A DNA stretch of 64,000 bases from Avena insularis (GCA_023614405.1 CM042688.1:441492028-441556027), one strand, 5' to 3'; positions 1-11,165 are shown, counted from the stretch's first letter. Notes: generated from the sequence alone by a model not told the origin. Numbers and translations: made by a program.

Positions 1-10
1 TAAATCAGCA

Positions 11-724
11 ATGGTGAAGGGCAAGTGGTATGGACACCATTGTTTCACGACGGAAGAAGCGCATGCGCCCCATTGTTTCACTATAGAAGAAGCGCATCTG
101 CAGATATGCACTATATCTGATATGGTTGCTGCTCTGCGTAATCATGATGAAATATGGCCGAAGCAGAATGCAAAGATCAGCTTCATGGATGAACGTGGCA
201 TCATGGTTCCTCTAACGTGTGACAGTCAGCTAATTGGGTTGATGAAAAGGTATTCTTCAGCTTGCATGTTTGAGATGAATTGTGATGTACTAGATGTGGA
301 AGCTGCTGCAACTGGGAGTCGCCCTTCTATTTTTGGATAGGGTGGTCGCTCGAACCCAATTAGCTCCTGGTAAGCAAAAATCTCTTGGGGTTCGCATGTT
401 TGTGCTGAATTGTAATTTTTGTTTTATTTACTCTGTAGATATTGGGAAGTTATGCAATAGTCCTGTTTCTTTGACAGGAAGTGCCGCAAGGTTAACAACA
501 TGACTGCCGGGTCAGTCATTTTGTTTCCCGAAGAAGGTAAAAACGAGTGGAAAGATGATGCTAGACACGATTCTGGTGCTGATTGTCCTGGCGACGTAGA
601 GTACATGAAGCTAAGAAAATTGGCACCGAGGAAGGGAAAGAAGGCAGGAAATGAAGAGGCCAGTGGATGTGATGGCTTGGCAGCCAGGCTGCGGAAGAAG
701 ACCGCTGGCAATGAAGATGCATAG
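11..724 (+). pseudogene. PB1/MuDR-N-like protein fragment, frameshifted
   Basis: The first frame (11-340) reads KWYGHHCF, then ICTISDMVAALRNHDEIWP and a predicted beta-rich stretch ending MFEMNCDVLD. This resembles the PB1-like N-terminal domain found in plant MULE (MuDR-type) transposases and related host proteins. Near 300 the frame must shift to 294-503. There a short GT-AG intron fits at 370-438 (69 bp, a multiple of three, so reading continues spliced or not), giving a join A-P-D-I-G-K and a stop at 501-503. A separate basic, Lys/Arg-rich frame follows (500-724). No zinc finger or DDE catalytic core is visible. A 33-bp tandem duplication (about 43-107) repeats HCFT-EEAH inside the start. 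It could be a MULE remnant, a Pack-MULE passenger or a decayed host gene. The upstream part lies outside the window or is missing. Confidence 0.4.
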
Positions 725-1421
725 TAATGTGTTGAACTTGAACCTATATATGTAATTCGTTTAAATTATGGAGCTCTGTGTGTGGAACTTTCCTGGGCAA
801 AACAATCTACCCACGTTCTCTGAGTAAAATGTACCACGACTTAGGGTTTGGAAACTCTTGAGTCAGTAGTTGAATCCGAAATTGTGATTGTGCCACTACT
901 ATCTAAAAACACATAACACCGGTTCCACGATTGTTGAGGGGCAGGATGTCTCCAAATTTGATGGAATGTAAGTGGCATAGAAATAAATTATTTAAGCTGC
1001 TACACTCCATGAAGCAGCAACTTATTTTAGCTGCCGCACAACGACATGGCAATATAAACAGCAATTGCAACCGAGATGAGGAAATAGGTACCACTTTCTG
1101 GCCTAATCTTGAGCCCGTCTATCTCACCGACTCCCTGCTCCTGCATCCCCTGCATCTGGCGAAGCTCCCGGATCTCCATTAACCGGGTGTACATGCTTCC
1201 ACTTTATAAATTGTGGCTGTGCCATTTGCATGCGGTACAATCCATGTAGATTACGTTTAAACAAACCCTGATCAGACAAAAGGAAGTAATGCAGGGTTAA
1301 GACAGATTAACGGGAGATCAATTTTTTTCTCCCAGGACTCCGGGACCACTAGTTTAGACCACTAGGTCAACAAGTACTACTATTACAACGTAAAAAGGCA
1401 CGGAGCAGAAGCTAAATAGAA
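725..1421. other. Intergenic stretch, no gene recognised
   Basis: Only one short open frame (931-1182 +) is present, with no recognisable domain and an ordinary amino-acid composition. I see no repeats, inverted ends or RNA-gene signals here. It could hold untranslated sequence of the neighbouring decayed genes. Confidence 0.5.
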
Positions 1422-2217
1422 CTAGTTATCACACATCTCCTTGATCTTCCTAATCTTAGCCCAGTGCGCATCTTCCTGCGAGAGCAAGGATCAAATTGTC
1501 AGCTCCTTCCTTTTAGCATCTTCCTTGCACAACTTCAATTGTTTCTCTACATTTTTCCTCATGCACTTGTCAATACTCGTAGTTGTGAACTGCAGGACTT
1601 TGGCCTGGTGAAGATCATTCCTTGCTTGGGTCAGTTCTTGCTCTGCTTTAGCCTAATGGCCAATGCCACGTCCCTATCCTTGTCGACTCTGCTAACCTTG
1701 TCTTGCACCCTCCTAAGATCTCGGTTAAGCTTGGTCGTGTCATCTGGTTCCCATAGCTTCATCTCAACACTGTCAAGAAGTGAGCTGAATACGGATTCTT
1801 TCAACTCAATAGTCATTTCCCATAGTTTGTCCAGCGTTTTCTGCTTCGATTTGGGCCACTCTGGATCTACCCATTTGACAACACCACAACTTCCTCCTTG
1901 CATCATTGAACGATGTCCTTGACACCGTAAAAACCTCCTGCATGCGTTTTGTCCTTCGAACGCTACAAATTTAGCGGACACATATCCATGTTTACATAGC
2001 AGAGGACTGTCTTCATCCACTAAACTGTGATAGTCGGAGTTATACAATGTCTGGTTGGCCTAACACATCATACGCTCATGAGTAAACAGAGTAGATCTAG
2101 ATCAAAATAGATAACTGACCACAGATGATATATAGAGATAGAGATCAGATGACTCACATTGAAATCACCATCCCTGTCGTCACGACGCATTTCCTCACCA
2201 TCTCCCCTTGCACCCAT
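1422..2217 (-). pseudogene. GRF-type zinc-finger protein gene, two exons, frameshifted
   Basis: Exon 1 (2217-2158) starts at ATG and encodes MGARGDGEEMRRDDRDGDFN. A GT-AG intron (2157-2051, 107 bp) follows, and exon 2 begins at 2050 in frame. Exon 2 encodes LLCKHGYVSAKFVAFEG, then RRFLRC, then GGSCGVVKWVDPEWP. This is the C/H...RRF-C...C-x-W spacing of GRF zinc fingers, a nucleic-acid-binding fold common in grass proteins of unknown role. A Lys/Glu-rich coiled-coil tail follows. Near 1650 one base is lost: the frame ends in RLKQSKN-stop, while the +1 frame continues with AEQELTQARNDLHQA. That second frame meets TGA at 1491-1493 and ends at TAG 1422-1424. The exon structure is convincing; the product is probably no longer made whole. 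Confidence 0.6.
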
Positions 2218-2220
2218 GGC

Positions 2221-2250
2221 GAGAGAGAGATAGAGAGAGAGAGAGGGGGG
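2221..2250. repeat. (GA)n tract in the 5' leader of the GRF gene
   Basis: A GAGA-rich run interrupted by one T, ending in a G run, lies directly upstream of the ATG of the GRF gene. On that gene's strand it is a CT-rich leader, common in plant 5' UTRs. Confidence 0.6.
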
Positions 2251-2638
2251 GCTGCCGGAGAGATAGATGGAGGCGTCGTCGGCTTGCGGCTACGGCATGA
2301 TGGGAGATAAGTGGGAAAATTGGCTTCGAGGGGAAGGAAGAGAAGTCCGGGGAGGAAGATAAGTAATGGGGACATGACACTAGCAAATGGTCCACTAAAC
2401 TCGTGAGTCGTGACACTCGCAAAAGAGGAGAGCCCGGTGTTGCTTGTTTGTCCAGAGCAAGCGGGCAGCAAGCATGGCCAATCATGCCGTAGAATAGCCT
2501 ACTTGTGGATCGCTCTCACGAAGACCATCCAAATCGTCCAATCGAACGGTATGTAACTATCGTCATGCAGAACAACTGTGTTAGGGCGTGCCTTCTAGAA
2601 GACTCGGTCTAACGGCCACCATTGGGGGCCTAAGGTTA

Positions 2639-2933
2639 GGATCCATATGTGGATAATGAGCAGAACACACATCTAGTGACACTGGTGGATCCTTATGTGG
2701 TCTATGAGAAGAACACACATGCAATGACACCGGTGGATCCATATGTGGTTTGTGGAAAGAACAAACATGCAATGACTCTGGCTGTGGTGTGTGAGAAGAA
2801 CACACATCAAGTGACACTAGTGGATCTATATGTGGTTTGTGGAAAGAACAGACATGCAATGACACTGGTTGTGGTTTGTGAAAAGAACACACATGCAATC
2901 ACACTGTTGGATCCATATGTTGTTTGTGGAAAG
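2639..2933 (+). repeat. 87-bp BamHI satellite array, left segment
   Basis: The array begins at a GGATCC at 2639, right after unrelated sequence. It is built from two alternating related modules, about 48 bp (GGATCCATATGTGGTTTGTG...) and about 39 bp (TGTGGTTTGTGAGAAGAACA...). Together they make an ~87-bp unit. All modules are close to multiples of three bases, so translation gives repeated peptides such as DPYVVCGKNRHAMTL and VVCEKNTHQVTL. The segment is cut at 2933 by a solo LTR and continues in phase at 4612. Confidence 0.9.
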
Positions 2934-4611
2934 TGATGGGTTCGTAGCATGGAAAACAAAAAATTTCTACCGCAAGAACGAACAAAACCTAGAGCTAATC
3001 CAGATAAAAGCCAAGATCTAATCTATTAGACATGAGCAACGAGATAGATCTTGTACTAACCCTCGTAGAACCGAAAGCATTATGAGATTAGATCTCGGGG
3101 TTGATGTAGTCGATCACTTGCCGATCTCAAGATCGTGTGGACGATCCTTCCAAGGCCGTTGCGCTTCATGCAATCGGTCACACGTGCGGAGTCGGCAGAC
3201 CTTCCTCTCCTGCTCCAGCAGCGGAGGTAGTAGATCTTCTCCACGGAATCCCAGCAGCACGACGGTGTGGTGGTGGTGGTGGAGGAGAGAATTCTGCAGG
3301 GCTTCGCCTAAGCCGGAGCAGAGAGAAGGAAGAGGAGAGAGGCGGCGGCTAGAGCTTGTTATGAGAGAGGGCTAGGAGGGGGCGCCCCCTCCCTTCTATT
3401 TAAAGGAGGGAGGCGCGCCTGGGAAGGGGAGTCCTAGTAGGACTCCCCTCCTATGGCCGGCAGTTAGAAGGGGAGGAGTCCTCCTCCCCATGAACTGTCT
3501 CGCCCACAAGGTTTCCTTTGACCCTTTCTTGGTTTTCAAGCAAACACCAAGAAATCTTCTAGAACCTTCCAGAACATTCCGAAACCTTCTAGAATCTCCA
3601 TACAAACACTCCGGAACATTTCCTAACTTAGAAATTGATCCCCAATATATGAATCTTATTCTCCGGACCATTCTGGATCTCCTCGTGATGTCCCGAATCC
3701 AATCCGAGACTCCGAACAACATTCGGTTTCCAACGCACATTCCATATCTACTTAAAACAACTTCGAACCTTAAGTGTGTCACCCTACGGTTCGTGAACAT
3801 GTAGACATGATGAAGACACCTCTCCGATTAATAACCATCAGCGGGATCTGGAGATCCATAATGGCTCCCATATATTCAACGATGACTTCGTGATCAATAG
3901 AACCATTTACATACGAAACCAATTCCCTTTGTCACACGATATTCTACTTATCCGAGGTTTGATTGTTGGTATCTCCATACCTAGTTCGACCTCGTTACAG
4001 ATAAGTACTCTTTACTCGTTCCATGTTATGTCATCCCTTGTGACCCAGTCACATGCTTGCAAGCTAACTAGATGACATTCCACCGAGAGGGCCCAGAGCA
4101 TATCTATCTGTCATATGGATGGACAAATCCCAATCTTGGTTCATGCGCTTCAACACATACTTTCAGAATACCCAATGACACCTTTATAACCACCCAGTTA
4201 CGAAGCGGTGTTTGATGTCATCAAAGTACCCATCCGGTGATGGTGATTAACATAACCTCATGGTCAAAGGATTAGGTTACTATGCATTTGAAAGCTTATA
4301 GCAATACGAACTAAATGACTTGATCTTATGCTACGCTTACTATGGGTGTGTGTCCATCACATCATTCTCCTAATGATATAACCTTGTTATTAATGACATC
4401 CAATGTCCATGATCAGGAAACCATGATCATCAATTAATCAACAAGCTAGTTCCACAAGAGGCTTACTAGGGATTCTTTTATGTTTACAAAACACACATGT
4501 ATTAGTGTTTCCTTATAATACAATTATAGCATGGGATGTAAACATTCATCATAAACACAAAAATATAATAATAACCACTTTTATTATTGCCTCTTGGGCA
4601 TATCTCCAACA
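2934..4611 (-). mobile_element. Solo LTR of a BARE1/WIS/Angela-type Ty1/copia retrotransposon
   Basis: The 1678-bp segment has TG...CA termini. Read on the minus strand it starts TGTTGGAGATATGCCC followed by AAGAGGCAATAATAAA, the known start of BARE1/WIS/Angela LTRs, and the length is close to their ~1.7-1.8 kb. A perfect 5-bp target duplication GAAAG flanks it (2929-2933 and 4612-4616). Removing it with one duplicate rejoins the satellite reading TTTGTGGAAAGAACA without a gap. No internal domain and no second LTR are present, so it is a solo LTR left by LTR-LTR recombination. Short frames inside have no coding meaning. Confidence 0.9.
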
Positions 4612-6068
4612 GAAAGAACAAACATGCAATGGCTCTAGCTGTGGCTAATGAGAAGAACACACATGCAATGACTCTGATGGATCCATATGTGGTTTGTGAA
4701 AAGAACACACATGCAATGAACTGGGTATGAAAAGAACACACATCCAGTGAGACTGGTGGATCCTTATGTGGTCTATGAGAAGAACACACATGCAATGAAC
4801 TGGGTGTGGTTCATGAAAAGAACACACATCCAGTGACACCGGTGGATCCTTATGTGGTCTATGAGAAGAACACACATGCAATAAACTGGTTGTGGTTCAT
4901 GAAAAGAACACACATCCAGTGACACTAGTGGATCCTTATGTGGTCTGTGAGAAGAACACACATGCAATGACACTGGTGGATCCATATGTGGTTTGTGGAA
5001 AGAACAGACATGCAATGACTCTGGCTTTGGTCTGTGAGGAGGGCACACATGCAATGACACTGGATGTGGTTTGTGAAAATAACACACATGTAATCACACT
5101 GGTGGATCCATATGTTGTTTGTGGAAAGAACAGACATGCAATGGCTCTAGCTATGGTTAATGAGAAGAACACACATGCAATGACACTGGTGGATACATAT
5201 GTTGTTTGTGGAAAGAACAGACATGCAATGGCTCTAGCTGTGGTTAATGAAAAGAATACACATGCAGTGCTACTGGTGGATCCATATGTGGTTTGTGGAA
5301 AGAACACACATGCAATGGCTTTGGGTGTTGTTGATGAAAAGAACACACATACAGTGACACTGGTGGATCCTTATGTGGTTTGTGAAAAGAACACTAATGA
5401 AATGAACTGGGTGTGGTTCATGAAAAGAACACACATCTAGTGACACTGCTGGATCCTTATGTGGTTTGTGAGAAGAACACACATGCAATAACACTGGTGG
5501 ATCCATACGTGATTTGTGGAAAGAACAAACATGCAATGACACTGTCTGTGTTTTGTGAAAATAACACACATGCAATCACACTGGTGGATCCATATGTTGT
5601 TTGTGGAAAGAACAGACATGCAATGACTCTGGCTGTGGTCTGTGAGAAGAACACGCATGCAATGACACTGGTGGATCCATATGTGGTTTGCGGAAAGAAC
5701 ATACATGCAATGACTCTAGATGTGGTTTCTGAGAAGAACACACATCAAGTGACACTGGTGGATCCATATGTGTTTTGTGGAAAAACACAAATGCAATGAC
5801 ATTAGATGTGGTTTGTGAAAATATCTCACATGCAATCACACTAGTGGATTCATATGTTGTTTGTGGAAAGAACAGACATGTAATGACTCTAGCTGTGGTT
5901 AATGAAAACAGCACACATCCAGTGACTCTGATGGATACATAGGTTGTTTGTGGAAAGAATAGACATGCAATGAACTGGGTGTGGTTCATGAAAAGAGCAC
6001 ACATCCAGTGACACTGGTGGATCCATATGTGGTTTGTGAAAGAACAGACATGCAATGGATCTACCTGT
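4612..6068 (+). repeat. 87-bp BamHI satellite array, middle segment
   Basis: About 16-17 units of the same two-module repeat as at 2639 continue after the solo LTR and stop exactly at the CACTA insertion. Some units carry a 42-bp variant translated HAMNWVWFMKRTHIQ-stop, after which the neighbouring frame opens again with HEKNTHPVTLVDPYVV. Both strands are open over long runs because the units contain few stop triplets in phase. The last flank, reading CTACCTGT, matches the array unit CTAGCTGTGGTTAATG that resumes at 56016. Confidence 0.92.
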
Positions 6069-6084
6069 CACTACAAGAAAAGTT
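6069..6084 (+). repeat. CACTA left terminal inverted repeat
   Basis: CACTACAAGAAAAGTT; the last 14 bases are the exact inverse complement of the right end. It is followed at once by a short self-complementary AAAAGTTTTCTT. Confidence 0.85.
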
Positions 6085-6420
6085 TTCTTCCGCAATGAAT
6101 TGGCCCAACGGTCGTCGTAGAAGGCGCGTCTTCCGTGATAAAATTCTCAGCTCGGCCGTGGCGGATGGAATTTTTTTTTCCGGTTTCGTGGCCCTCTACT
6201 CCGATGGATCTGCTAAAAACATGGAGGAAGTTCGGCCAGCGCATGGCAGAAGCAAGATTTTCGTTTCCTAGCGCGATGTTGACTCGCCGAAGTCTTTTGA
6301 GGCGTGTGGGTCCCAGACGTAAGTGTCTCTAGTGGACCATACTTTTCGGTCGCGCCTCCTTGATTTGAACTTGATAACGTAGCTCGAGGCGTCTGCCGTT
6401 TAGTTAGGCTGCTAGGTCCC

Positions 6421-7440
6421 ACATGTCAGCCTCTCATTAGAAGGATCGTGTGTATGATGGAATTTTTTTCCTTTGCTCGTGCTACCCTGTTCCGAAGTTG
6501 ATAGCGCTGCTCGATGCATCTACCATCTAAACAACCTCCTAGGACCCACATGTCATCCTCTCTTTAGAAGAAACATGTATATGATGGAATTTTTTCCTTC
6601 GTTGGCGCTACCCCGTTCCGAGTTGATAGCGCTGCTCGACGTATCTACCGTTTAATCAACCTCCTGAGCTCCACATGCCATCATCTCATTAGAAGAAACG
6701 TGTTTATGATGGATTTTTTTCCTTGGCTCGTGCTACCCTGTTCCGAACTTGATAGCGTTGTTCGATGCATCTACCATTTAATCACGATGCTGGGCCCCAC
6801 ATGTCATCCTCTCATTAGAAGAAACGTGTGTATGATGGATTTTTTTCCTTCGCTGGCGCTACCCTGTTCCGAGTTGATAGTGCTGCTTGATGCATCTACC
6901 GTTCAACCAACCTCCTGAGCCCCACATGTCATCCTCTCATTACTATAAACGTGTGTATGATTGATTCTTTTTTCCTTCGCTCGCGCTACCTTTTTCCGAA
7001 CTTGATAGTGTTGTTTGATGCATCTACCGTTTAATCATGCTACTAGGCCCCACATGTCATCCTCTCATTAGAAGAAACATGTGTACGTATGATGGATTTT
7101 TTTTCCTTCGCTGGCGCTACCCCGTTCCGAGTTGATAACGCTGCTCGACGCATCTACCGTTTAACCAACCTCTTGAGCCCCACATGTCATCCTCTCATTA
7201 GAAGAAACATGTGTATGATGGATTTTTTTTCCTTCGCTCGTGCTACCCTGTTCCAAACTTGATAGCATTGTTCAATGCATCTACCGTTTAATCACGCAGC
7301 TGGGCCCCACATGTCATCCTCTCATTAGAAGAAAGGTGTGTATGATGGATTTTTTACCCTCTGTCGCGCCTTCGTGTTCCGAACTTGATAGCTTTGCTCT
7401 CCGCATCAGCCGTTTATTCAGGCTGGTGGGTCTTTTATGT
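6421..7440 (+). repeat. CACTA subterminal tandem repeats, ~126 bp, about nine copies
   Basis: The CATGTCA motif recurs near 6421, 6548, 6674, 6800, 6925, 7052, 7187, 7309 and 7435, giving spacings of 122-135 bp. From about 6600 two forms alternate. One has TTCCGAGTTGATAGC with AACCTCCTGAGC. The other has TTCCGAACTTGATAGC with ATCACGCTGCTGGGC. The real period there is therefore an A-B dimer of about 252 bp. CACTA elements typically carry such arrays just inside their ends as transposase-binding sites; binding here is inferred. The last copy (7360-7435) is the most diverged. Confidence 0.85.
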
Positions 7441-9187
7441 CAGCCTCATATTAGAAGAATCGTGCGCATCTCAATTTATTAAATGCCAGATAATGGAGTA
7501 GTTTCTTAAAAACATGGGTAGGCGGGTTTTTTGATTTTGTTTTAAAGGGTAATTCCAAAAAGGCCGAATTAAACATTTTGGGCTATTCTTCATCTACTAT
7601 ACTCAATGGGCTATACTCCATGCGTTATTCTCCATTGGCTCCTTAATAAATATTCAAATGGGCTGTCGTCAGCAAGTCCCCTGACCCCTACAAGGCCGAA
7701 TTAAATTGTTCTGGGCTAAAGAGGGGTCGAATGGGCTAGATTTTACCTCCTCTTTAGTAAAATTTGCATGGCTCAGCCGGATTCGGAACACAGACCTCAC
7801 TACCGGAGGGAAAAAGAAACGATAATTCTTTTGACATATATTCCAATAAAAATATATAAAGAACAAGGGACACAGACCGCATGTGCCAAAACTGGACAGG
7901 TATCCAATGACTTCACTTGATACCCTCTCATTTCTGTCCAAAACACATCCAACGGTTCTGATGTCAGACAGGCAAAAGCTCTAGTGCAAGCAGCCTAGCA
8001 GCAGCAACATAACGTTTTTTACAAATTCAGTAGGATTTGAAAGATCTAGTAGTACAGAATAAGATAGAAAAATATCGACAGATTCCTAGTTCATATTCAG
8101 CAGCACTTGACCGATACTGCAGCATTCCAAAGTGACTGTTTCAGTTATATAGACACTGAAACTCAATAGCAGTACAGAGAGAACCCGTTCATGTTTCAGC
8201 TCTAAAAACCTTGTCGCACAATCAGTTTGCCCCTTTCTCCAAACACACTTGATCATTGGAGCAAGCATAACTGACGATCAAATATGCTTTTCTGTGCATA
8301 CCTCTTCTTCACATTAATACCAGTGTGACCCCCATATATATGCATCCCAAAATGCCCAAGCCTCATCTAGATTCTAACAAAGCCAAGTTTAAAAAGGAAA
8401 GCAAGACCATCTACTGTACTTGATCTAAACAAGTACCAGTACATCAGTATTAGTTCTAGAAAATACCTTAGTAATAGTAACGACATAACACTTGATAGAT
8501 TGAGTAGCATTTGAAGCTTGAGTAGTACAGAATAAGATAGAAAAAATATCTACAGATTCCCAGTTCATATTCAGCACCACTTGACAGATTCAGCAGCATT
8601 TCAAAGTGACCGATTTAGCAGTACAGACAATGGCCAAAAGAAATGACAGATTCAGCAATGAAGACATTTAAATTCAATAGTTGTAGCAAGGACATGACTC
8701 ATAAGGAAAGAGAATCCATATTTAGCACTCGATTGGTCGATCTGAACAAGTACCACTAGATATGTATACTACCAAATAGATTAGCAATAGCAAGTTAAGA
8801 CCTCCATAGAAAATACTTGGCATAACACAACAACGTGTCAAGTGCTGGCCGGGTAGCACTTTCTTTCCTGTATGTTACCCATTCCTTGTCACACCGTCGC
8901 CTGTGCGCCCACTATGTCAGCAGCGTACATTAGAAGTAGGTATACATTGCCGCAAACTTATTCCGCCTCACCCCATACAAATTGAATCTGTCACCAACAT
9001 AATGTAGTGATTAATTAGTACGACGTTACATATCTTAACATTGGGATCATCACAAAGAATATTTAGATGTTTTATATCACTTTTGAAACTTGTTGATGCA
9101 ATACTCCTAATCCAAAGGGAATTCCGACGAATGGTTCAAAAGCTTCCAGGTAACACCGCGGCTGTGACAGGTACGACTTGAGCCCTT
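7441..9187. other. CACTA interior without a recognised gene; one internal duplication
   Basis: No supported coding region. An AGTAGTACAGAATAAGATAG block of ~110-140 bp occurs at about 8047-8185 and again at 8521-8630. Each copy is followed by ATTCAGCAGC-type motifs, also seen singly at 8600-8690. The region 7500-7700 has GGGCTATTC/GGGCTATAC direct repeats. The rest is AT-rich sequence with nothing I can name. Confidence 0.5.
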
Positions 9188-9829
9188 CTAGGGCGACTTC
9201 GGCGATGATCGCCTGCTCGTTAGCTCAGATGTCGCAACCATTTCGACCGCATGGAGCTCATGCCACAGAGACAGCGACCAAAGCTTCACATTGTACCGCG
9301 GCGATTCGCATGCCCCTGAACTGACGAACCTAGGGAATATGACAATGTCCTTGGTATGGCCATCAATTTGGGCGACAAACACGGTGCCATATTTCCTGAT
9401 GCCCATGATATCCTCTCTCCGCGAGCCCCCTGTGGGCATCGGCTTAGATGGCTCCCAGTGTTTGTGGCCATAGGGCATTATGGGCGCAGTCCTCGAGTGG
9501 GCAACTCTGAGGTGGCGGAAGAGCTCTACCATAGGTGTTAGCTGTACCAACGAGGTGATGAACTCGCATCCAGGCTCCGTGCAGACTTGTTGGCCATGAA
9601 AGCACCAGATTATGTGGTCGTAGACGTCATTGTAGGGGACAAATGTCCCGCAGTGGTCGTTGGGGCATCTGCTACCTTTTCCGCCCGCGACTTGGCGGTA
9701 TAGCTCCTTGGAGCATGCGGCTAGCCGGGCGGCGCTGGTAGTGTCCAGACGCATAGCGAGTTTGTTGAAAACATCGTCGCTGACCTTGCTCCAGATGTCG
9801 TGTAGTTGTTTGTGTGTCGATTGCAACAT
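9188..9829 (-). CDS. F-box-like protein with a SINA/SIAH-type zinc finger
   Basis: An open frame of 213 codons starts at ATG 9829. Residues ~17-47 (VSDDVFNKLAMRLDTTSAA then RLAACSKELYRQV) look like an F-box, the Skp1-binding module of SCF ubiquitin ligases. Residues ~55-110 hold CPNDHC, DHIIWC, CTEPGC and HLRVAH. These C-x4-C, H-x3-C, C-x4-C and H-x4-H pairs have the spacing of the Seven-in-absentia zinc finger. SINA proteins normally begin with a RING, so an F-box in that place is unusual. The C-terminal ~90 residues match nothing I know. The frame carries no stop, but the gene sits inside the CACTA among broken genes and is shorter than SINA ligases (~300 residues). It may be a captured fragment. 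Promoter signals were not identified. Confidence 0.55.
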   Translation of the reverse strand: MLQSTHKQLHDIWSKVSDDVFNKLAMRLDTTSAARLAACSKELYRQVAGGKGSRCPNDHCGTFVPYNDVYDHIIWCFHGQQVCTEPGCEFITSLVQLTPMVELFRHLRVAHSRTAPIMPYGHKHWEPSKPMPTGGSRREDIMGIRKYGTVFVAQIDGHTKDIVIFPRFVSSGACESPRYNVKLWSLSLWHELHAVEMVATSELTSRRSSPKSP

Positions 9830-10102
9830 CGGGATGGATTGGGGGGAAGAGGTCAGACCAGAGTATGACTATAGGGGACTTTTGGAGAGGGGTGGTGCAT
9901 GTCCTGCAAGATCCGTTGCAGTGGGCTAGATGGTGAGGACAATGTGCGAAGCATGCACTAGAGAGAATCCCAAATGCGGGGCCAGGCGGCGTTGGAGAGT
10001 GGGGATAAAAACAACCAAGATGGGGAAGATGGGATGGCTCTTTGAACGAGTTTTTTTGCATGGCCTTTGGAGCTGCATCCAGGACGCCGATTAGCTTGGC
10101 TT

Positions 10103-10228
10103 GCACGCTGTAGTGCACTAAATTAACCATATGAAATCCTGGCGCATTTTATTGCTAGGCCGGCACGCTGCCGTGCCCTAAATTAACCATGTCACAACCT
10201 GGGCCATTACAGCTAGGCCGGCACACTG
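10103..10228 (+). repeat. ~60-bp tandem duplication
   Basis: GCACGCTG begins at 10103 and 10163 and a third start, GCACACTG, lies at 10221. The units share TAAATTAACCAT and GCTAGGCCG. It lies upstream (on the gene strand) of the F-box/SINA-like frame. Confidence 0.7.
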
Positions 10229-10310
10229 ACGTATACGCTGACTAGAGTTACTACTACTGTCATGTTTGACCAGATGATGTTTCTTTAGTTTGCTAAAAAG
10301 GATTATACTG

Positions 10311-10946
10311 TAGGGTTGGACTATTAAGCAGCTCGACCCGTTAAGGCTCGTCTCGTTAAGGCTCATGCTCATCAAGGCTCAGATCATTAAACTCATTAAG
10401 GATAATGAGCAAAAAGTAAAGCTCCGCTTGGTTCATTAGATGTTAATGAGCGCTCACGAGCTGCTCGTTATGAAAATGTATCAGCCTCAGACAGAGGCAT
10501 ACCTATAATTAAAACGGCGGTGGTTCTGGCCGTTGTCGCGGTCGAGATCCAGATCGAGAAGATGGGGATGGGGTATGTAGTGGGAGATGACGAGTTGACG
10601 AGACACATGAGAAATATTCTGAATCGATCGGGGGAGTCTAGGGTAAGGTTTTTGGTCGGTCACTCTCGCTCCTGGATTGATCAGTCTTACTCAATGGGCT
10701 AGATGTTTGCCTTAGATGGGCTACCAGATTAGACATGTAGCAACATAAGTGGAACTTACCTTGGTTGTTACCGAGCTTAACGAGTAGCTCACAAACATCG
10801 TTAACTTGATCGTTTAGCTCGTTAAGGATATCGAGCAAAAACTGCATCTCAGCCAAGATCGTTAAGGAAACGAGTCGATTTTCAACGAGCCGAGCAAACG
10901 AGTACTCATTAAACTCGTCGAGTTTAGAGTTTTATGTCCAGCCCTA
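10311..10946. mobile_element. Small non-autonomous hAT-like element rich in GCTCGTTAA motifs
   Basis: The left end TAGGGTTGGAC matches the inverse of the right end GTCCAGCCCTA apart from one transition. Both arms hold many copies of CTCGTTAAGG or its inverse, so the ends can pair over a long distance. TAGGGCTGG ends are typical of small plant hAT elements. The 8-bp flanks (TTATACTG and ATACTTTG) share ATACT but are not identical, so the target duplication is degraded or my boundary is slightly off. No transposase is present. Confidence 0.45.
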
Positions 10947-11165
10947 ATACTTTGGAATAGGAGGTAGTACAATACTAGCAGTAGTACACTAGATGTTTGC
11001 TTTGTAGTTTTGCTGCAAACATAGTATAATAAATACCTCCACATTCGAGCCTAGCGCGATTTAGTACCACAGTGTTACAACATGATGCATGATAATGGAA
11101 GGTGTTCAAGCACCTCTTTACAGAATAGTTATAATTAGAAGCGAACAGTCACTACATTAATACAC

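Noticed and set aside
3082..3804. Several 70-130-codon frames on both strands inside the solo LTR
   Set aside because: They lie in LTR sequence with a (GTG)n run and carry no retroelement domain; LTRs of this family do not code.
2639..6068. Regular repeats and spacers as a CRISPR array
   Set aside because: Units are contiguous and related along their whole length, without unique spacers, and the genome is a plant.
7669..7941. A 90-codon minus-strand frame with a hydrophobic middle
   Set aside because: No homology or start context, AT-rich and next to CACTA repeats; likely chance.
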